This document shows, in pieces, positions 49,417 through 62,689 of a stretch of 64,000 bases of DNA. Made by a program: the position numbers and the translations under genes. The first letter of the stretch is position 1, and each line of letters begins with the position of its first letter. Under the pieces are notes generated by a model. It ran no database searches, had not been told where the DNA came from, and saw nothing but the letters and a program-made list of their open reading frames with translations. Source of the DNA: Hirudinaria manillensis (taxonomy: Eukaryota; Annelida; Clitellata; Hirudinida; Hirudinidae). The DNA is taken from the NCBI GenBank assembly GCA_034509925.1, contig CM067536.1:6275501-6339500 (forward strand), written 5' to 3'.

Positions 49417-50241
49417 ATGCCTCTTCACAACGTCAGGAGAATGGTGACCGCAAACAGGTTTAAAATAAGTCAACCGCTCGTTTTGAACACGGACATCGAA
49501 GATGACGGAAGCAAGAAATTAACTTCTGGAAACTTTATAGACGAACTGCTGTGTCGCTTGTGGTACAGCAAGACTATTCAGATTGTGAGTTTATATGTTT
49601 CCATCTGTTCCATTCTCACATTGAATTTCGAAAGATACCTGGCCGTGGTTTATCCCATCTTCCACAAGGCCAAATTCGTGCAGACTAGGACCTATTCGGT
49701 GGTGATGTTCGTTGCTTCATTGGCTTTAGGATTTGCTTATCAAATTCCGTATGGCATTTTGACGTCCACAATTTCCGCGAATGGTAGGTGCTCCCCTTAT
49801 TCGATCAATATGAGTAAAGGCTTTAAAGAGTCCGTAGGGATGCTTGCATTTGCTTTTGAATATTTGTGTCCACTTGGTTTCAATATATTCCTGTATTTGA
49901 GTATGGCCATCCAGCTGCACCATAAAATCAGGCCTCAAAGCTCCTACGAAAGTTCCTCGGATGGTATCGACATGGTAAGGGCAAGAAACAATGTATTGAA
50001 AACTAGTCTTTTGTTGACTGTTTTCTTCATTTTGTGTTGGAGTCCTTATCAGTTTTGTCGCATTTTGTACTTCTTTGATAGGGTTTCTCTTAGCAGCATT
50101 ATGCAATTTTTCAGCTTCAGTATTTTTATGGTCCATTCAAATTGTTGCGTCAATCCCTGCATTTATTTCTTCAAATACAAACCATTTCATAAATGTGCCA
50201 AGGAATTTCTGATCAAATTGAAATCGCTCTTCAGACGATGA
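49417..50241 (+). pseudogene. rhodopsin-class GPCR, subfamily B, copy B2, 5'-truncated
   Basis: From about 49480 (LVLNTDIEDDG) to the stop at 50241 this is a close copy of B1 exon 2 with an intact frame: ERY, CWSPYQ, NPCIY. Upstream of that point the sequence is unrelated: TM1, intracellular loop 1 and the first half of TM2, including the conserved Asp of CVD, are gone, and no exon 1 was found between 47833 and 49417. An ATG at 49417 is in frame but would begin an unrelated 24-residue leader. It is probably a recent 5'-truncated pseudogene; a six-helix product is possible but unlikely to signal. Confidence 0.8.
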
Positions 50242-51778
50242 TTATCAGCTGTTCTAAATGCCAATAGTGGCAAGTAGATACTTATCGTCAAAACTGTCGA
50301 ATAATATGATTTATTCACGTAATTTGATTGTTAAATTTGATTTTATTGTTAAAACATTTTGCGAACTTAAAATTTGTTTGAAATTCAACTTTTAGTGAAA
50401 TACTTTAATGAATGCATAAAATATCGTCGTCAAATTTCCTGAAGTGGGCAATTATTGCGAGGCCCATTAAAATCGAATCTTCTGAAATCGTGATCGTATT
50501 TTAGTTTTTAGTCATTAAACAGAGAAATAAAAAAAATATTTTCATTGTCTTAAAAGTTTTAGGCCTCTTCTGTGTCATTCATTTTCCGTTGATTCAATTA
50601 GGTACGACTAATTAGCAGAAGCACAGTGGTGAATCGCTTTAAATTTAACATTGATTTTTTGTTAAAATGCAGTCTTCACAGAAAAACTGTTGACCCAAAA
50701 TCAAGTGATTAGACCATCTTTGAACCACTTAATTTATTATTTTTAACAACAACCATAATAACACAGAAACAGCGAATAATAACCGACCTCAAAATACATT
50801 CGCATCCGAAGATAGACTGCATTTTTGTGTTTATACCTGTTGGAGAAGTCCTATGTAAACCACGCGAAAATGGAACAAAATTGTGGGTCCCAGAGGAATG
50901 AAACATTCGAGAATTACTGGGAAACTTCCCATGAATTATTCGTAAGCTACGCTTGGTCAATAAAAGGATAATACTATACTTTTCCATTCATTGAAATTTT
51001 AGGTGAAATTAATGTCGATTGTCTTTTGAGACCTTTGTTCAGGCAAAGGATGATTGTTAGAACGATGATCGAATATTTCCTCGCCCACGAAAACTTTACC
51101 TTGTGAAATATTGGCTGGACGACTACCTTTCAAAGTTGAGGGCCAAGACTAAGAAGGTTGACGTGGTCAGGGCAGCCCAAAGAACCACTTCAAATATGAC
51201 AAAAGAGTTCCTAAAAAAAATGAATCTAACATAGACAGATATGATGTCACTGTCTCTGTTAAATTCGTGGTTAGCAGAAGTAGGGCCACTGTTGCTTCCA
51301 TGCAGCTCTGAAATGATTAATTATTTTTATTTAACTAACTTTTATTTTATTTGTAAATTACTTTATAAGTACTGCATATTAATTAATGGCATTTTAAGTA
51401 ACCAAGCGAAAATAGAACTTATATGGAATATCTTTACCGCATCTGGTGACAACTTAAATATCGAAGTGTTTAATTTCAAAGCTGAGATAAGTAGACTTAA
51501 TTAGATTTTTATCTTATTAGTGGAAATAAAATACACCTCTACACGAGGTGAAAATCTCCTAAAATTCCAAGAAATGTGGACGGTGCCTCTAGCAGTTCTG
51601 AAGTGGAGCATCAAAGCAAAGTATGTAGAAGGGGACCGCATTTTGAACGGGTATAAACTAAAAAACTCAAAAAATCTTAAATGTTTTTAAATGATGTGGC
51701 TTCAGTGAAAATTACAGTTCAGGCAAAATATGTTAATATGGAAAGTATAATAAGGCGAAATGAAGATCATTTCAACAA
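50242..51778. other. B2 3' flank with antisense receptor relic
   Basis: Duplicate of the 47833-49300 interval, with its relic listed separately. Confidence 0.5.
50780..51200 (-). pseudogene. antisense type C GPCR relic 2
   Basis: Matches relic 1 over most of its length, for example AGAGGAATGAAACATTCGAG and the TM3-adjacent CTTTCAAAGTTGAG block. Frames are broken and the same C-terminal portion is missing, so the deletion predates the duplication of the B block. Confidence 0.6.
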
Positions 51779-51943
<165 letters not shown>

Positions 51944-52083
51944 TTATTTATACGGTTCCATTTGTATGTCGACATTCTTTTTAAGATCGTTTCAGGATTA
52001 AATAAAATGAGATGATATGTAGTATTAATACCATCACAATTTCTCATTATATTTATATTTATTATAATTATTTCCACAATTTA

Positions 52084-52301
52084 GATGGAGACCTTTTACA
52101 AGATCTGCTGCTTGATAAAGAGTGTCGATTCCAACGAGATCGAGATGCTGCCATTGAAGATGGAAGTTGGAGAAAGACTGACTAGCCTCCCATGGCATTG
52201 AAAGGGGAGTTGGTCTTCACCCCTGACCATGACAACCTCGGTGACGTGGTTACGGTTCTGCTGGAGTCGATAGAGGTGGAAAGAAGAAACACGTTTTTAG
52301 A
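52084..52301 (+). pseudogene. degenerate copy of the TRIM last exon
   Basis: Starts after TTTAG with ATGGAGACCTTTTACAAGA, like the true exon (39766). It keeps GTCGATTCCAACGA, GAACTGGTC-type and GGTGACGTGGT blocks, but has an internal deletion (the LVGLKELPEG region) that causes a frameshift and stop. The TGA of the true exon reads AGA. The 3' UTR match continues to about 52640. No other TRIM exon accompanies it. Confidence 0.85.
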
Positions 52302-53326
52302 TTTTTGTTTCTTTTGCTATTGGTGCTCTATCGAGTTGTTTTCAGTTACAAAGTGTTTTTCATTTATGCATACCTCATCTGGATTTCAAACGATTACTTG
52401 AAACGACAACCTCCGCAATTGTGGTATTTTGTTTTTGAAAGAAAAAATAGCGCTCTTTTTGCAATAATTCAATTTAGTATTGAAAGATATAAAAAGTAAA
52501 TTTTCGTCTTAAGGATTTGGTGAATATCTATAAATATAGATGATAACGAAGGAATGTCTATTCCTTGTCTTAGTGAATTAATTTTACAGTTGATACATTG
52601 CAGATGGTTTGCTTTGCTCACAAAAACAGACATTGACCACATTTCAGTTTATGTTCGCCATAATATAAAGCAGAATATGCTGAAACTGTTATTGCTATCA
52701 GACAGTTAAGACGTACCGATATTAACGCATCATAAGTAATAAATAAAATAATAGGACAAAATATAATAATAAATATAATATATATAATATTCTCACTTGT
52801 TATGTGCTATCACTATTTGGATGCAGAGGTGAAAATATCTAGTTAAGCCACTTTTCAAGTTTCTACTAAAAATACTGAGCTATCTCTGGCCTGCCGAGAT
52901 ATGAACTGGCGAACCAAAGCCGCACATTTCGTCTTAAATGTTTCCATTTTTATCTAACATCATTTCAGAATAAGCCCGGTCAAGAAAACATTTCTCTTAG
53001 TCCATTTTGACCATAACAGAAATGTCGATTTAGAAACAAATGTAAGGTAATGCATGAAAAAAATAAAGATCTCAAGAGAACAGTACATTATCCATCGATA
53101 AATTTGGTTTTCGTCAAATAATCTACTAGTGATTTACGTTGATTTGTCGAGTCCTAATTTAGACAAATAGGTGTAAAATTTAGCAACCGTTGTCACGTAA
53201 TAACATTTCATCAACTTCTTTGTCTGAGCAAATATATCAGACTTATTAGTGGCAAAAATTTAGAAGCCAGGAGTTTCGCTATTAATAAAAATTAATTGGC
53301 ATTAATTTAAAAACCGGGCATTGCCT

Positions 53327-53332
53327 TATAAG
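53327..53332 (+). promoter_or_regulatory. TATA-like element of A3
   Basis: TTGCCTTATAAGAT, 141 bp before the A3 ATG, preceded by ATTAATTGGCATTAAT as in the other A promoters. Confidence 0.55.
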
Positions 53333-53467
53333 ATATTGCAGAAGTTGCCGAAGATAGAATATTATCGTGAAGAAAATATACTTTTCACGCAAGAGTTTGA
53401 CTGCTTATGTTAACGTTTACATTGATTAAAATATCAATTATATCTTCGCCAAATCATAACTCAAAGA

Positions 53468-55009
53468 ATGAACTCCAATTGGAATAGAAATAATAACACT
53501 TCTGTGGCATCTCCGAAGAATTCAAGTTCCTCAAACATTACGGTATTTGTGACGTGGTCAATACCTTACGTGAGAGATATACACGCCACCATGGGTTTCT
53601 TTACACTTTTAAACAACTTTTTGGTAGTATGCGTTTTTCTAGCTTTTAGAAAATCGCTCGGAAAGCAGATGACAACAGTTAGCAGTAATTTCCACATAAC
53701 TTGGCAGGTGCTTAGAATTTTTGAATTTCTTGATATTAATTTGTTGATATTGTTTATAATAAATATTTTATAATATTAACCATATAACTTATAACTAACC
53801 TTATACATTCACCGTGGCCAATCTAGTGAAAAGCCATGGTATAGAAAGAACATTTTTATAATTTGGGCGAACATATCTACTGACAGACTTACAGATATTA
53901 ACCTTTGAGAGGAATATCTTATTAATTAATTAGTAACATTTTACTATACTTCGATTCTTCTAAAATTATTTTACTTCAATATTCTACAAGTTATTTCCCA
54001 TACACATGGCAAAGTTCAAAATCCGTCATCTTACTCAATCATTAAATGTGAAAGAATATTAAGTTAACGGAAACTTTAATCTTAATTCGTTGAATTACTT
54101 TATAAGTTGTTAATTTAGAATTCATTAAAAGTCTGTTCATTATTTCTCAAACAGTCTTGCGTTGATGCAACAATTGGATTGATCCTCATCCTTAACAAGT
54201 TCTTTGAAGCTGACGGAACTCCGAAGTACGCGATGGGAAACATTGGACATGAATTCATTTGCCGGCTCTGGAACAGCAACACGATTTTGTGGTGTTCCTT
54301 GGACGTATCCGCTCTGGCAGTTGTGTTGTTGAATTTCGAAAGATATATGGCAGTGGTCCATCCAATACATCATAGGACAAAGTTTGCCAAAAACAGACGA
54401 TTGTCATTGGTTATGGTCTCATTCACTGTTTGTCTAGCTGTTACGCATAGATTCTCTAATGGCATTTTAACCTGCCGCATACTTAGTGATGGAAGATGTG
54501 CTCTCTTTATCGACGAAGTTAGTTCTACATATCAGATGTTCATGGGAGTGTCGGCCTTTCTTCTCAACTATGTCATACCAATCTCTCTCACTTTCTTCTT
54601 TTACATCAGCATGGCCCTCAAGTTGCATCGAAAAATTGTTCCCGAGCAACGGAAAGTCAGTGAAGTTTCCTATGTAACTGCTTTGAGCGATTCTAAAGAA
54701 AAGAAAGCACAGAAAAACGATGCCCAAGACACCAACTTTGACCATGTGAAGACTAGAAACAACATACTGAAGACATCGCTGCTTTTATCATTTTCATTCA
54801 TTATTTGTTGGTCAACTAATCAGTTTTATAGGATGTTATTTTTCTGTGGAGTGATACCTTTGGGTGACCTCAACGCTTTTTACCATTTCTCAATCTTTAT
54901 GTTATTTGCAAACAGCTTCATCAATCCATTCATTTATTGTATCAAGTACAAACCCTTCCAGCAGTCCTTGAAGGCCATCTGGTTCTCTTTGACCAAGATG
55001 ATTCGCTAG
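53468..55009 (+). CDS. rhodopsin-class GPCR, subfamily A, copy A3
   Basis: Exons 53468-53707 and 54155-55009, phase 0, 364 residues. N-glycosylation sites lie in the N-terminus. TM1 reads FFTLLNNFLVVCVFL, TM3 ends LNFERYMAVVHP, TM6 is IICWSTNQ (no CWxP proline) and TM7 is NPFIY. It is more diverged from A1/A2 than they are from each other, and closer to A4 in TM3-TM4 (LSLVMVSFTVC). ICL3 is five residues shorter than in A1. Confidence 0.92.
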
Positions 55010-55266
55010 TCATGAACATGTGGACGATTATGTCTGTAGCAATAGGATGATGAGGGGCTACACGTTAGATCAATAGCCGTGTTTACGCTTTCAATGTTTT
55101 GGTTTTTCTGATAGAAAATTTCTTGTAGTATCAAATAGCTGCATTATAGGGGAAATTTCGATTTTATTGATGCTCCAATTTCTGCTAACGTTACGAGTTT
55201 TATTATTATACTAATTCCCTCATTTAACACAAAAAAACTGAAAAGAGCAGCAAAAAAAAAAAAATA

Positions 55267-56309
55267 AAACTCAAAGGGCCGGCCTTAAGGAAGCACATGC
55301 TTCCGCTAGTAGACTGACCCATGAAACACAATAAGCAGAAAAGTTAACACAAAAAATTAGGAATGATGGTATATAATTAAATGGTTCCATTAATCAGAAG
55401 GTGCATGTTTTTAAACAATAGATATAGTACAATAACATGTAGTTAAATTAATCCGATAGAGTTAATAATAAAATGTTTTAATGCTTTCTTATAAGCATAA
55501 AGATTAGAAATGTTGGTAATATTAAGCGGGACAGCAGAGTAAATTTTTGGTCCCATACAGACAATAGAACGAGAGCCAGTGACAGATTTAGCAAAAGTCG
55601 GTCTATAATTATTAGACGTTCGAACAGAGTATTAGTGTAAGGAGGATATTTTTGAAAACAAGCTATCGAAAAGACGAGGCAGCATGTGATGATCTACTTT
55701 ATACATGAGAATGGCCAAATGGAAATTATTAATTTGATGAATTTTAAGTATGTTTAAATTTGTAAATGCATAATCGGTATGAGAATTATATGGCAAACAA
55801 AGGGCAACACGTAAGAATTTTTTCTGAAGATTAAGTAAGGGTTTTAAGCAAGTTGAGTAGTTACAAGCCCAAATTAAATTACAATAGTTTAAATATGGAT
55901 AGATCAATGAATAATACAATGTAATTAATGTTTTTATATTTATATAACGACGTATGCGATAAATTAAGCCAATATTTTTGGAGATCTTTGCCGCTATGTA
56001 CTGAATATGTTGTTTGAATGACAGATGCTGGTCTATAATGACGCCGAGAACTCTACAAGATTCAACCCTAGATATAGAAGAATTACTAATATAAATGGTA
56101 TGATCGTCCAAGACGAATTTTTTCCTTGCTTTATGAAAAAACATGTATACTGTTTTTTTAGTGTTGAGAGACAACAGGTTTGCCCTAAACCATTCTGCCA
56201 ACTTCTCAAGTTCAGTATTCATGGTAGAGTAGAGTTCAGTAATATTATTTCCAGACAGAAAAACAGTTGTGTCGTCTGCGAACAGTAAGCAATTAGCTAA
56301 ACTGTATTT
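55267..56309 (-). mobile_element. 5'-truncated non-LTR retrotransposon (LINE) with reverse transcriptase
   Basis: The minus-strand frame opens just below 56310 and gives the reverse-transcriptase catalytic box FADDTTVF (56271-56279 encodes ADD), then LNTKKT, SRVESCRVLGV-ID, and the LIYPYLNYCNLIWA block, to a stop at 55632. The family's usual C-terminal part (GPKIYSAVPLNI) continues in another frame near 55540-55600, so the copy is frameshifted as well as 5' truncated. Endonuclease and ORF1 are absent. The 3' UTR holds a two-part stem-loop (55276-55320). It is inserted between receptors A3 and the B3 relic. Confidence 0.9.
55276..55320 (-). other. stem-loop at the LINE 3' UTR (second copy)
   Basis: Outer arms GGGCCGGCCT and AGACTGACCC with inner stem GGAAGC/GCTTCC. 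Read as RNA on the element's sense (minus) strand, most of the outer-arm changes relative to 17300-17345 become G-U wobbles. Confidence 0.7.
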
Positions 56310-56937
56310 GTATTATATTATATGTTGTATACATCAAAATACAATTATATGTTCATTGAAATATGTTAAAATGATCGTCTGGTTATAATTAGATTTAACA
56401 AAATATTATTTTTTTAGTCATTTTTAATTAACTATATATTGATCTGGTATTTTAATTTCAATTATTAAACGATTTAAAATGTTTCTAAACAATAAAGAAA
56501 CACAATACAGCTTAATTGTTCATATTTCTTTCGACCTTCTAAAAAATATCCGAAATAATTACTTAATTAATGTAGCAATGAAATTAAGAAGTAACAAAAG
56601 GACTGCCGAAGCTCCTCAAAGCGACGTGACCAATTAACATGTTCCATTTAATTCTAATTAAATCCTAATTTGAGTATAAAATTCAAATGATTCATTGCAT
56701 GCAGTAAAAGATTTTTAAGAGTTTATTAATTTTTATCGTTGACTTTCTTAACCGGTTGGTTTAACTTTTTATCAACATTTGATATGAATTTATCGTCATT
56801 ATTTAGGAAAAACTTTTGAAATGATCCTGAAAATTGTAAAATATAATGTTTAATTTGTTGCAATGTTTTCGATATATTAACTTTTTTAAGGAAACTCTCG
56901 GGATGTAATACCACGTGGTGACACTATATTCCAGTAA
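56310..56937. other. B-type promoter block without its gene
   Basis: Similar to 45780-46300, including GCGACGTGACCAATTAACATG at about 56620. It runs directly into the relic below because exon 1 and most of exon 2 have been deleted. Confidence 0.55.
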
Positions 56938-57258
56938 ATGGCTGTTCAACTGCATCATAAAATCAAGCCTCAAAGCTCCTATGAAAGTTTCTCGGATGAT
57001 GTTATCGACATGATAAGGGCAGGAAACAATGTTCTGAAAACTAGTCTATTGCTGACTATTTCTTTTATTTTGAGTTCGAATCTTTATCAATTTCGTCGCA
57101 TTTTGATAGTGTTTCTCTTATTGCACAAAGTTAATATTCTTTAATGGTCCATTTAAATTAATGCGTCAATCCCTGCATTTACATCTTCAAATACAAACCA
57201 TTTCATAGATGCCAACGAATTTCCGATAAAATTGAAGTCTCTCTTCAGACAATGGTGA
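56938..57258 (+). pseudogene. subfamily B GPCR relic, copy B3 (TM5 end to C-terminus)
   Basis: Matches B1 from the end of TM5 (MAVQLHHKIKPQSSYES) through ICL3 and TM6, with frameshifts. CWSP is replaced by SSNL, and the TM7 region (NPCI) is in another frame. It is non-functional. Confidence 0.85.
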
Positions 57259-57784
57259 CAAATTGATTTGATTATTTGCAGTCACTGGCATTTAGATACC
57301 TATAGGCAAGATGATCAAATAACTTTATTTATTCCTACAATTTGATTATATTCTTAAATAAATTTGTGAACATGAAATTTGATTGAACTTCAAATTTCAT
57401 TGAGATACTTTCAAGAATGTTTCAAATGGAGGTAACGTCATTGAATCTCCCTAAATGAGCAATTATTGTGATGCTAATTAAAATGGAATCTTCTGAAATC
57501 ATGATAGTATTTTTGTTTTTAGCTTTTAAATACAGAAATAAAAAAAATCAATTTCATTGTCAGCGTCTGAAAAGCTTTCGTGCTCTCCTTTGTCTTTCAT
57601 TTTCTGTTAATTCAATTAAATAAGACTAATTAGCAGAAAAACGTAGTTTTCACATAGAAAACTGTAAACCAAAAAGTAGTTGGTTAGTTGAACTTTGAAC
57701 CTATAAAATGAATAAACAAACAAATAAACAAAATAAAGAAATTACGAATAATTACCGTCCTTAGAGCACATTCTCGCACGAAGA

Positions 57785-58480
57785 TAAACTTGAAATTCTG
57801 CGTTTTCTAATAATGTTATCGAAGCTCCTTTAAAACGGTTTGTATTTAAGACAATAAATGGCTTGATTCAAAACTTCTATAAAATCGGAGAATTTAGCGA
57901 TTGCCATTCCGAATTGGTACATGGTATGTACATGGTATATGAATTGGTACACCCAATTTGGAGATCAGCATATAATGCAAGCGGCCGATAAAAGGGCAAA
58001 GATTAATAAAACTTTATTTTGTGCTCTGAGCATTTCTTGTTTGGAAGCTTTTCCTCTTCTTTCTTTGACCCAGGGTCCTATATCTGATTTACTGAACTGA
58101 TAGTGATGGATTTTCAGAGTCGTGTTAATACATGTTGAAGAGATCCTATGATGGAGTTTGTATTATGAGTGAGGAGAATGAAATAATCGAGTTTTATCGA
58201 GAAACTACCAATGAATTTTTTGTACTCTATGCTTGAACAATAATAAAACTATACTTATCCATCCATTGAAATTTTTGATGAAATGATTGTCGATTGTCTT
58301 TTGGACCTTTGTTCAGGGAAAGGATACTGGCTAGAATGATGATCGAATATTTCCTCGTCTGAGGAAACTTCACTTTATGAAATATTGGCTGGACAACTGT
58401 CACATACCTATCAAAGTTGAGAGCCAGGACTGAAAAGATTGATGTGGTCATTTTATTGATTCATATTCGACAAAAGATAT
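57785..58480 (-). pseudogene. antisense type C GPCR relic 3
   Basis: Read on the minus strand: TM3 with LALNFDRYVTVVQP (DRY motif) at about 58380-58450, TM4, broken TM5 (58150-58250), ICL3 (58000-58100) and remnants of TM6-TM7 (57840-57960). Several frameshifts. It keeps the C-terminal half that relics 1 and 2 lack, and parallels the partial gene at 63623. Confidence 0.75.
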
Positions 58481-58954
58481 CGTAAAATAACCTGAATTTC
58501 CTTTACACGGGTGTGATGTCACTGTCTGCTAAATTTGTAATTAGCGTAAATAGAGCCACTACTGAGTCTCTGCAGCCCTGTTTAATTTAGTTTTTTTATT
58601 TAATTAACTTTTCTTTTCTTTTTAAATTACTTGATAAGTATTTCAATATTATTATATTGCATCATCTATTAAATTCATGTATATAATTGGTCGTTGAAAG
58701 AGAAACTTCAACTGATTGTCGATAGGTGTTGATAAATTGAGTCGTTGGATGTCATTTTGTCAAAGATTTAACCAGTAATAAATTTTTAGAATTGACCACC
58801 AATCATACAAAATATTTGTTTTACAAATTCGAAATTAATAATTCCAGGAAATATTTATTTAGCACTTAACTTAGTCTGTAATTTTAATTTTCCACAAGAT
58901 GATCTGAATTGTGAGAAATACACTATATTATTACTAACCAATTTATTTTAATTT

Positions 58955-59195
58955 ATTTTTTTACATCAGAATGGCTATCAAATTTTACAAAAGAAATTGC
59001 TCCCGAACAACGAAAAGTCAGTTGAAGTTGCTTGTTTTTGTAAATTTGTGAGCGATTGTAGAAGTTGAAAAGAAATGAACTCGCAGAAAAAAAAGCTCAA
59101 TATGCTAAATTCGATCACTTAAAAACTTAAACATAACACTTAAAAGCCCACTGCTTTTATCCATTTCATTCATCTTTTTTTTTTGTAACCTCATA
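58955..59195 (+). pseudogene. subfamily A GPCR relic (TM5 to TM6)
   Basis: Begins in sequence matching TTTTACATCAGCATGGC of the intact A genes and continues through ICL3 (AGAAATTGCTCCCGAACAAC, AAAGTCAGT) to the start of TM6 (CTGCTTTTATCCATTTC). It then breaks off into sequence resembling the TRIM 3' flank. Frames are disrupted. Confidence 0.75.
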
Positions 59196-60328
59196 TCGAT
59201 TTGAACACGGCGATGTTATAAAATGATTGTAGCAGGGATCCAATGATTTTCTTTGAGACCACGTTGTGGTCTTGTGCTTTTGAAAGAAGATGATTGAAAA
59301 TTTAATGCTTTCCAAAACGTTAATTCAATTTAGTAATTAAAAATGTAAAAAGTTGATGTTTGTCCTTAGGATTTTGTGAATATCGATAAAATATAGCTGA
59401 TAATGCAAGGAATGTCCGATACCTGTCTTGGTCAATTTTACAGATGATATGCTTTGTTCACATGAACATTTATTTAGCAAATCAAATTTCGGTTTGTGTC
59501 TGCTACAATATGCACCAGACTACATTGAAGCTTTTAAAATTATTAGACCGGTAATAAAAAACACCAAACGACATAACAATACATAATCATAAGTGCGTAA
59601 TACCGGTAATGTCTCACTTGCTATGTGATATCGAAGCAATGATACAAAGATACAAAAATAGGGTATTATCTGCCATAAGAAATATGGCACTTTCAAGTCC
59701 CTAGTGAAAGTGCTGAGCTATCTCTGGCCTGACCTACCAAGGTTGAATATTTCATCTGAAAGGCTTTCACTTTGACCTAACATCATTTCAGAATATGCCC
59801 TTAAACATTACCTTTAGTCTATTTTGTCTATAACAGAAATGACAATTTAGAAACCATAATAAGACAATACATGAACAAAATTTAAGTATTCAAGAAACCA
59901 GCACTTGCTGAGTAAATTTAGATGTGATTTTTGTGATCATCGGCCAAAAATTCCGACCGTTTTTCAAAAATATTCCGCTAATGATGCACATTGATTTGTC
60001 GAGTCCTAATTTAAACAAATAGGTGAAAATTCGGCATTCGCTGTCACGTAACATTATTTCATCAACTTCTTTGTCTGAAAAAAATATAACAGACTCATTA
60101 ATTTAGCCATTTGGCTTAAAATTAATTGGCAGTAATTTTAGAAGCCAGGCATTGCCTTATAATATCTCTCAAAAATTGCTCAAGTTAAAATATAATTGTG
60201 GAGAAAATATACCTTTCATACCAGATTTTGATCGCTTCAGTTAATATCTAAAAAAGTTAAAAATTAAAAAAGTTAAACTATAAACTACAAAAGGACAACT
60301 ACATCATCGCCAAATCACAACTCAGAGA
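59196..60328. other. TRIM-3'-flank-like block and A4 promoter
   Basis: Parallels 40440-42230 and 52430-53460. The A4 TATA-like element is at 60158-60163 with ATTAATTGGCAGTAAT at 60121. Confidence 0.55.
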
Positions 60329-61836
60329 ATGAACTCCAGTTTGTATGGAAATGATACTACTTCTGTGGGATCTCCGAAAGATTCAAGTTCCTCAAACATT
60401 ACGGTATTTGTGACGTTCTCAGGATCTTACGTGAGAGAAATACACGCAATCATGGGTTTCATTACATTCTTAAACAACTTCTTCGTTGTATGCGTTTTTC
60501 TGGCTTTTAGAAAATCGCTTGGAAAACAGATGACAACAGTTAGCAGTAATTTCCACATAACTTGGCAGGTCCTTAAAGTTATTAATTTATAAATTAAATT
60601 TCATAATAATAATTAGTTAGTATTGATAATAATAAATATATAATCTATATACGTTTTTATAAGTATTCTTATATATGCATTGAAAACAAATTTTTCAACT
60701 TGGAGACTGGGAGTCAAAACCAAGGAGTTTAACATATACAAATAACTTTCCATATCCTGTTTATCAGTCAAATTATTTTACCTCAATATTACTCTTCAAG
60801 TTATTTCCCATACACCTGGCAAAGTTCAAAATCCGTCAGTGTACTTGATCATTAGATGCGAAATAATATATTTGTTTGCATAGATTATGCCTCACCCGTT
60901 GAATTACTTTGTAAGTTGTTAATTCGAAGTTAGTTAAAAGTTTATTTATTATTTCTCCAACAGTCCTGCGTTGATGCATCAATTGGATTGATCCTCATCC
61001 TTAACAAGTTCTTGTTAATCGACGGTGCCCCAAGGTACGTGATGGGAAACATCGGACATGAATTCATTTGCCGTCTCTGGAACAGCAACACGTTTTTGTG
61101 GTGTTCCTTGGACTTATCCGCTCTGGCAGTTGTGTTGTTGAATTTCGAAAGATATATGGCCGTGGTCCATCCATTACATCACAGGACAAAATTCGCCAAA
61201 AACAGACGTTTGTCTTTGGTTATGGTTTCATTCACTGTTTGTCTAGCTGTTGTGTATAGATTCTCTAACGGTATATTAACCTGCCGCATACTTAGTGATG
61301 GAAGATGTGCTGCCTTTATCGATTTAGTAAGTTCTACGTACCAGATGTTCATGGGAGTGTCGACTTTTCTCCTCAATTATGTCATACCATTCTCTCTCAC
61401 TTTCTTCTTTTACATCAGCATGGCCATCAAATTACATAAAAAAATTGCACCCGATCAACAGAAAGTCAGTGAAATTTCCCACGTAAGTTCTTTGAGCGAT
61501 TCTAACAATTCGGAAGAAATGAACGCACAGAAAAACGATACCCAAGTTGCTAACTTTGATCTCGTGAAGACTAGAAACAACATACTGAAGACATCGCTGC
61601 TTTTATCCATTTCCTTCATCGTTTGCTGGTCAGCTAGCCACTTCTATAGGATTTTATATTACTTTGGAGTGATACCTTTGGGCGGACTCATCCCTTTGTA
61701 CCACTTCTCACTCTTTATGTTGTTTGCGAACAGCTGTGTTAACCCGTTCATTTATTGTTTCAAGTACAAACCCTTCCAACAGTCCGTGAAGGCAATGTGG
61801 ATCTCTCTGATGAAAGTTCTCTCAAAACGAAGATGA
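60329..61836 (+). CDS. rhodopsin-class GPCR, subfamily A, copy A4
   Basis: Exons 60329-60568 and 60964-61836, phase 0, 370 residues. N-terminal glycosylation sites are present. TM1 reads FITFLNNFFVVCVFL and TM3 ends LNFERYMAVVHP. TM6 is IVCWSASHFYR, again lacking the CWxP proline but with Ala-Ser where the other A genes have Thr-Asn. TM7 is NPFIY. The C-tail ends in basic residues (SKRR). Confidence 0.92.
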
Positions 61837-62178
61837 TTCGTTGGAATTCTTGGACGAATTATGGTTGTAACTTGATGATGAGGACGTCTTCACATTAGAT
61901 TAGTCGCTTTTGACGGTATTTTTATGCTTTCAATGTTTTTGTGTATCTGGCATAAAATTGTTTGTAATTACATGAGAACTTATAATTTGGATTTTGTCAG
62001 TTATCCTATCTACACTGTAGTTAGGTAATATGTTACATAACTCACAATATAACCGATAGCCATTATAATATTTTACTTTTATCTAATTAGACAAATTTAT
62101 CATACATTATTTCTTATTGTTTTTTTAAACATTATGCATTTTATTTCGGTTATTTTCAATTTCAATTATTAAACTTCT
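61837..62178. other. A4 3' flank
   Basis: No gene seen. It ends where the LINE fragment begins. Confidence 0.5.
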
Positions 62179-62281
62179 TAAGACTGACCCTATGAGTTTA
62201 TTTTGTATTTTAAGTTTAATTTGTTTCGTTGGTGTACATAATTGTTTGTTCAATTGTTTGTTCAATAAACTCTAAACTCTC

Positions 62282-62305
<24 letters not shown>
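62179..62305 (+). mobile_element. LINE 3' end fragment with poly(A) tail
   Basis: Starts CTTAAGACTGACCC (the distal arm of the stem-loop), continues through AATAAACTCTAAACTCTC and ends in about 24 A. Over about 100 bp it is essentially identical to the reverse complement of 17205-17310. The empty site is visible in the B1 flank (45800-45825) and the B3 flank (56460-56485), where ATTAAACGATTTAAAAT is uninterrupted. Confidence 0.93.
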
Positions 62306-62312
<7 letters not shown>

Positions 62313-62689
62313 ATAATTCCAAACAATAAGGAAATACAAAACAGCTTAATTTATCATGTTCCTTATGACCTTCGAAGACATATCTGAAATAATTATTTAA
62401 TTAATTTTAACAATGGAATGGAGAAGTAACAAGACGGACGACAAAAGCTCCCCAAAAGCTACGTGACCAATTAACATGATCCATCTAATTGGATCCCAAT
62501 TTGAGTATAAATTTGAAATAATTTATTGTATACATTAAAAGACATTTTTGGAGTTTAATTATTTTTAATGCTGGCTCCCGTTACCGGTTGGTTTAAATTT
62601 TTAGTTACATTTCATGTCTCCTCACCGGTATAATACTGGTAAAAAAAAACATTTTAAATTAAAAAATAAAATGTTTATTCTGTTGCAGC
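62306..62689 (+). repeat. B-type promoter block, near-identical to 45889-46022
   Basis: 62386-62519 differs from 45889-46022 at about one position. The downstream receptor is dead (see below). Confidence 0.8.
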
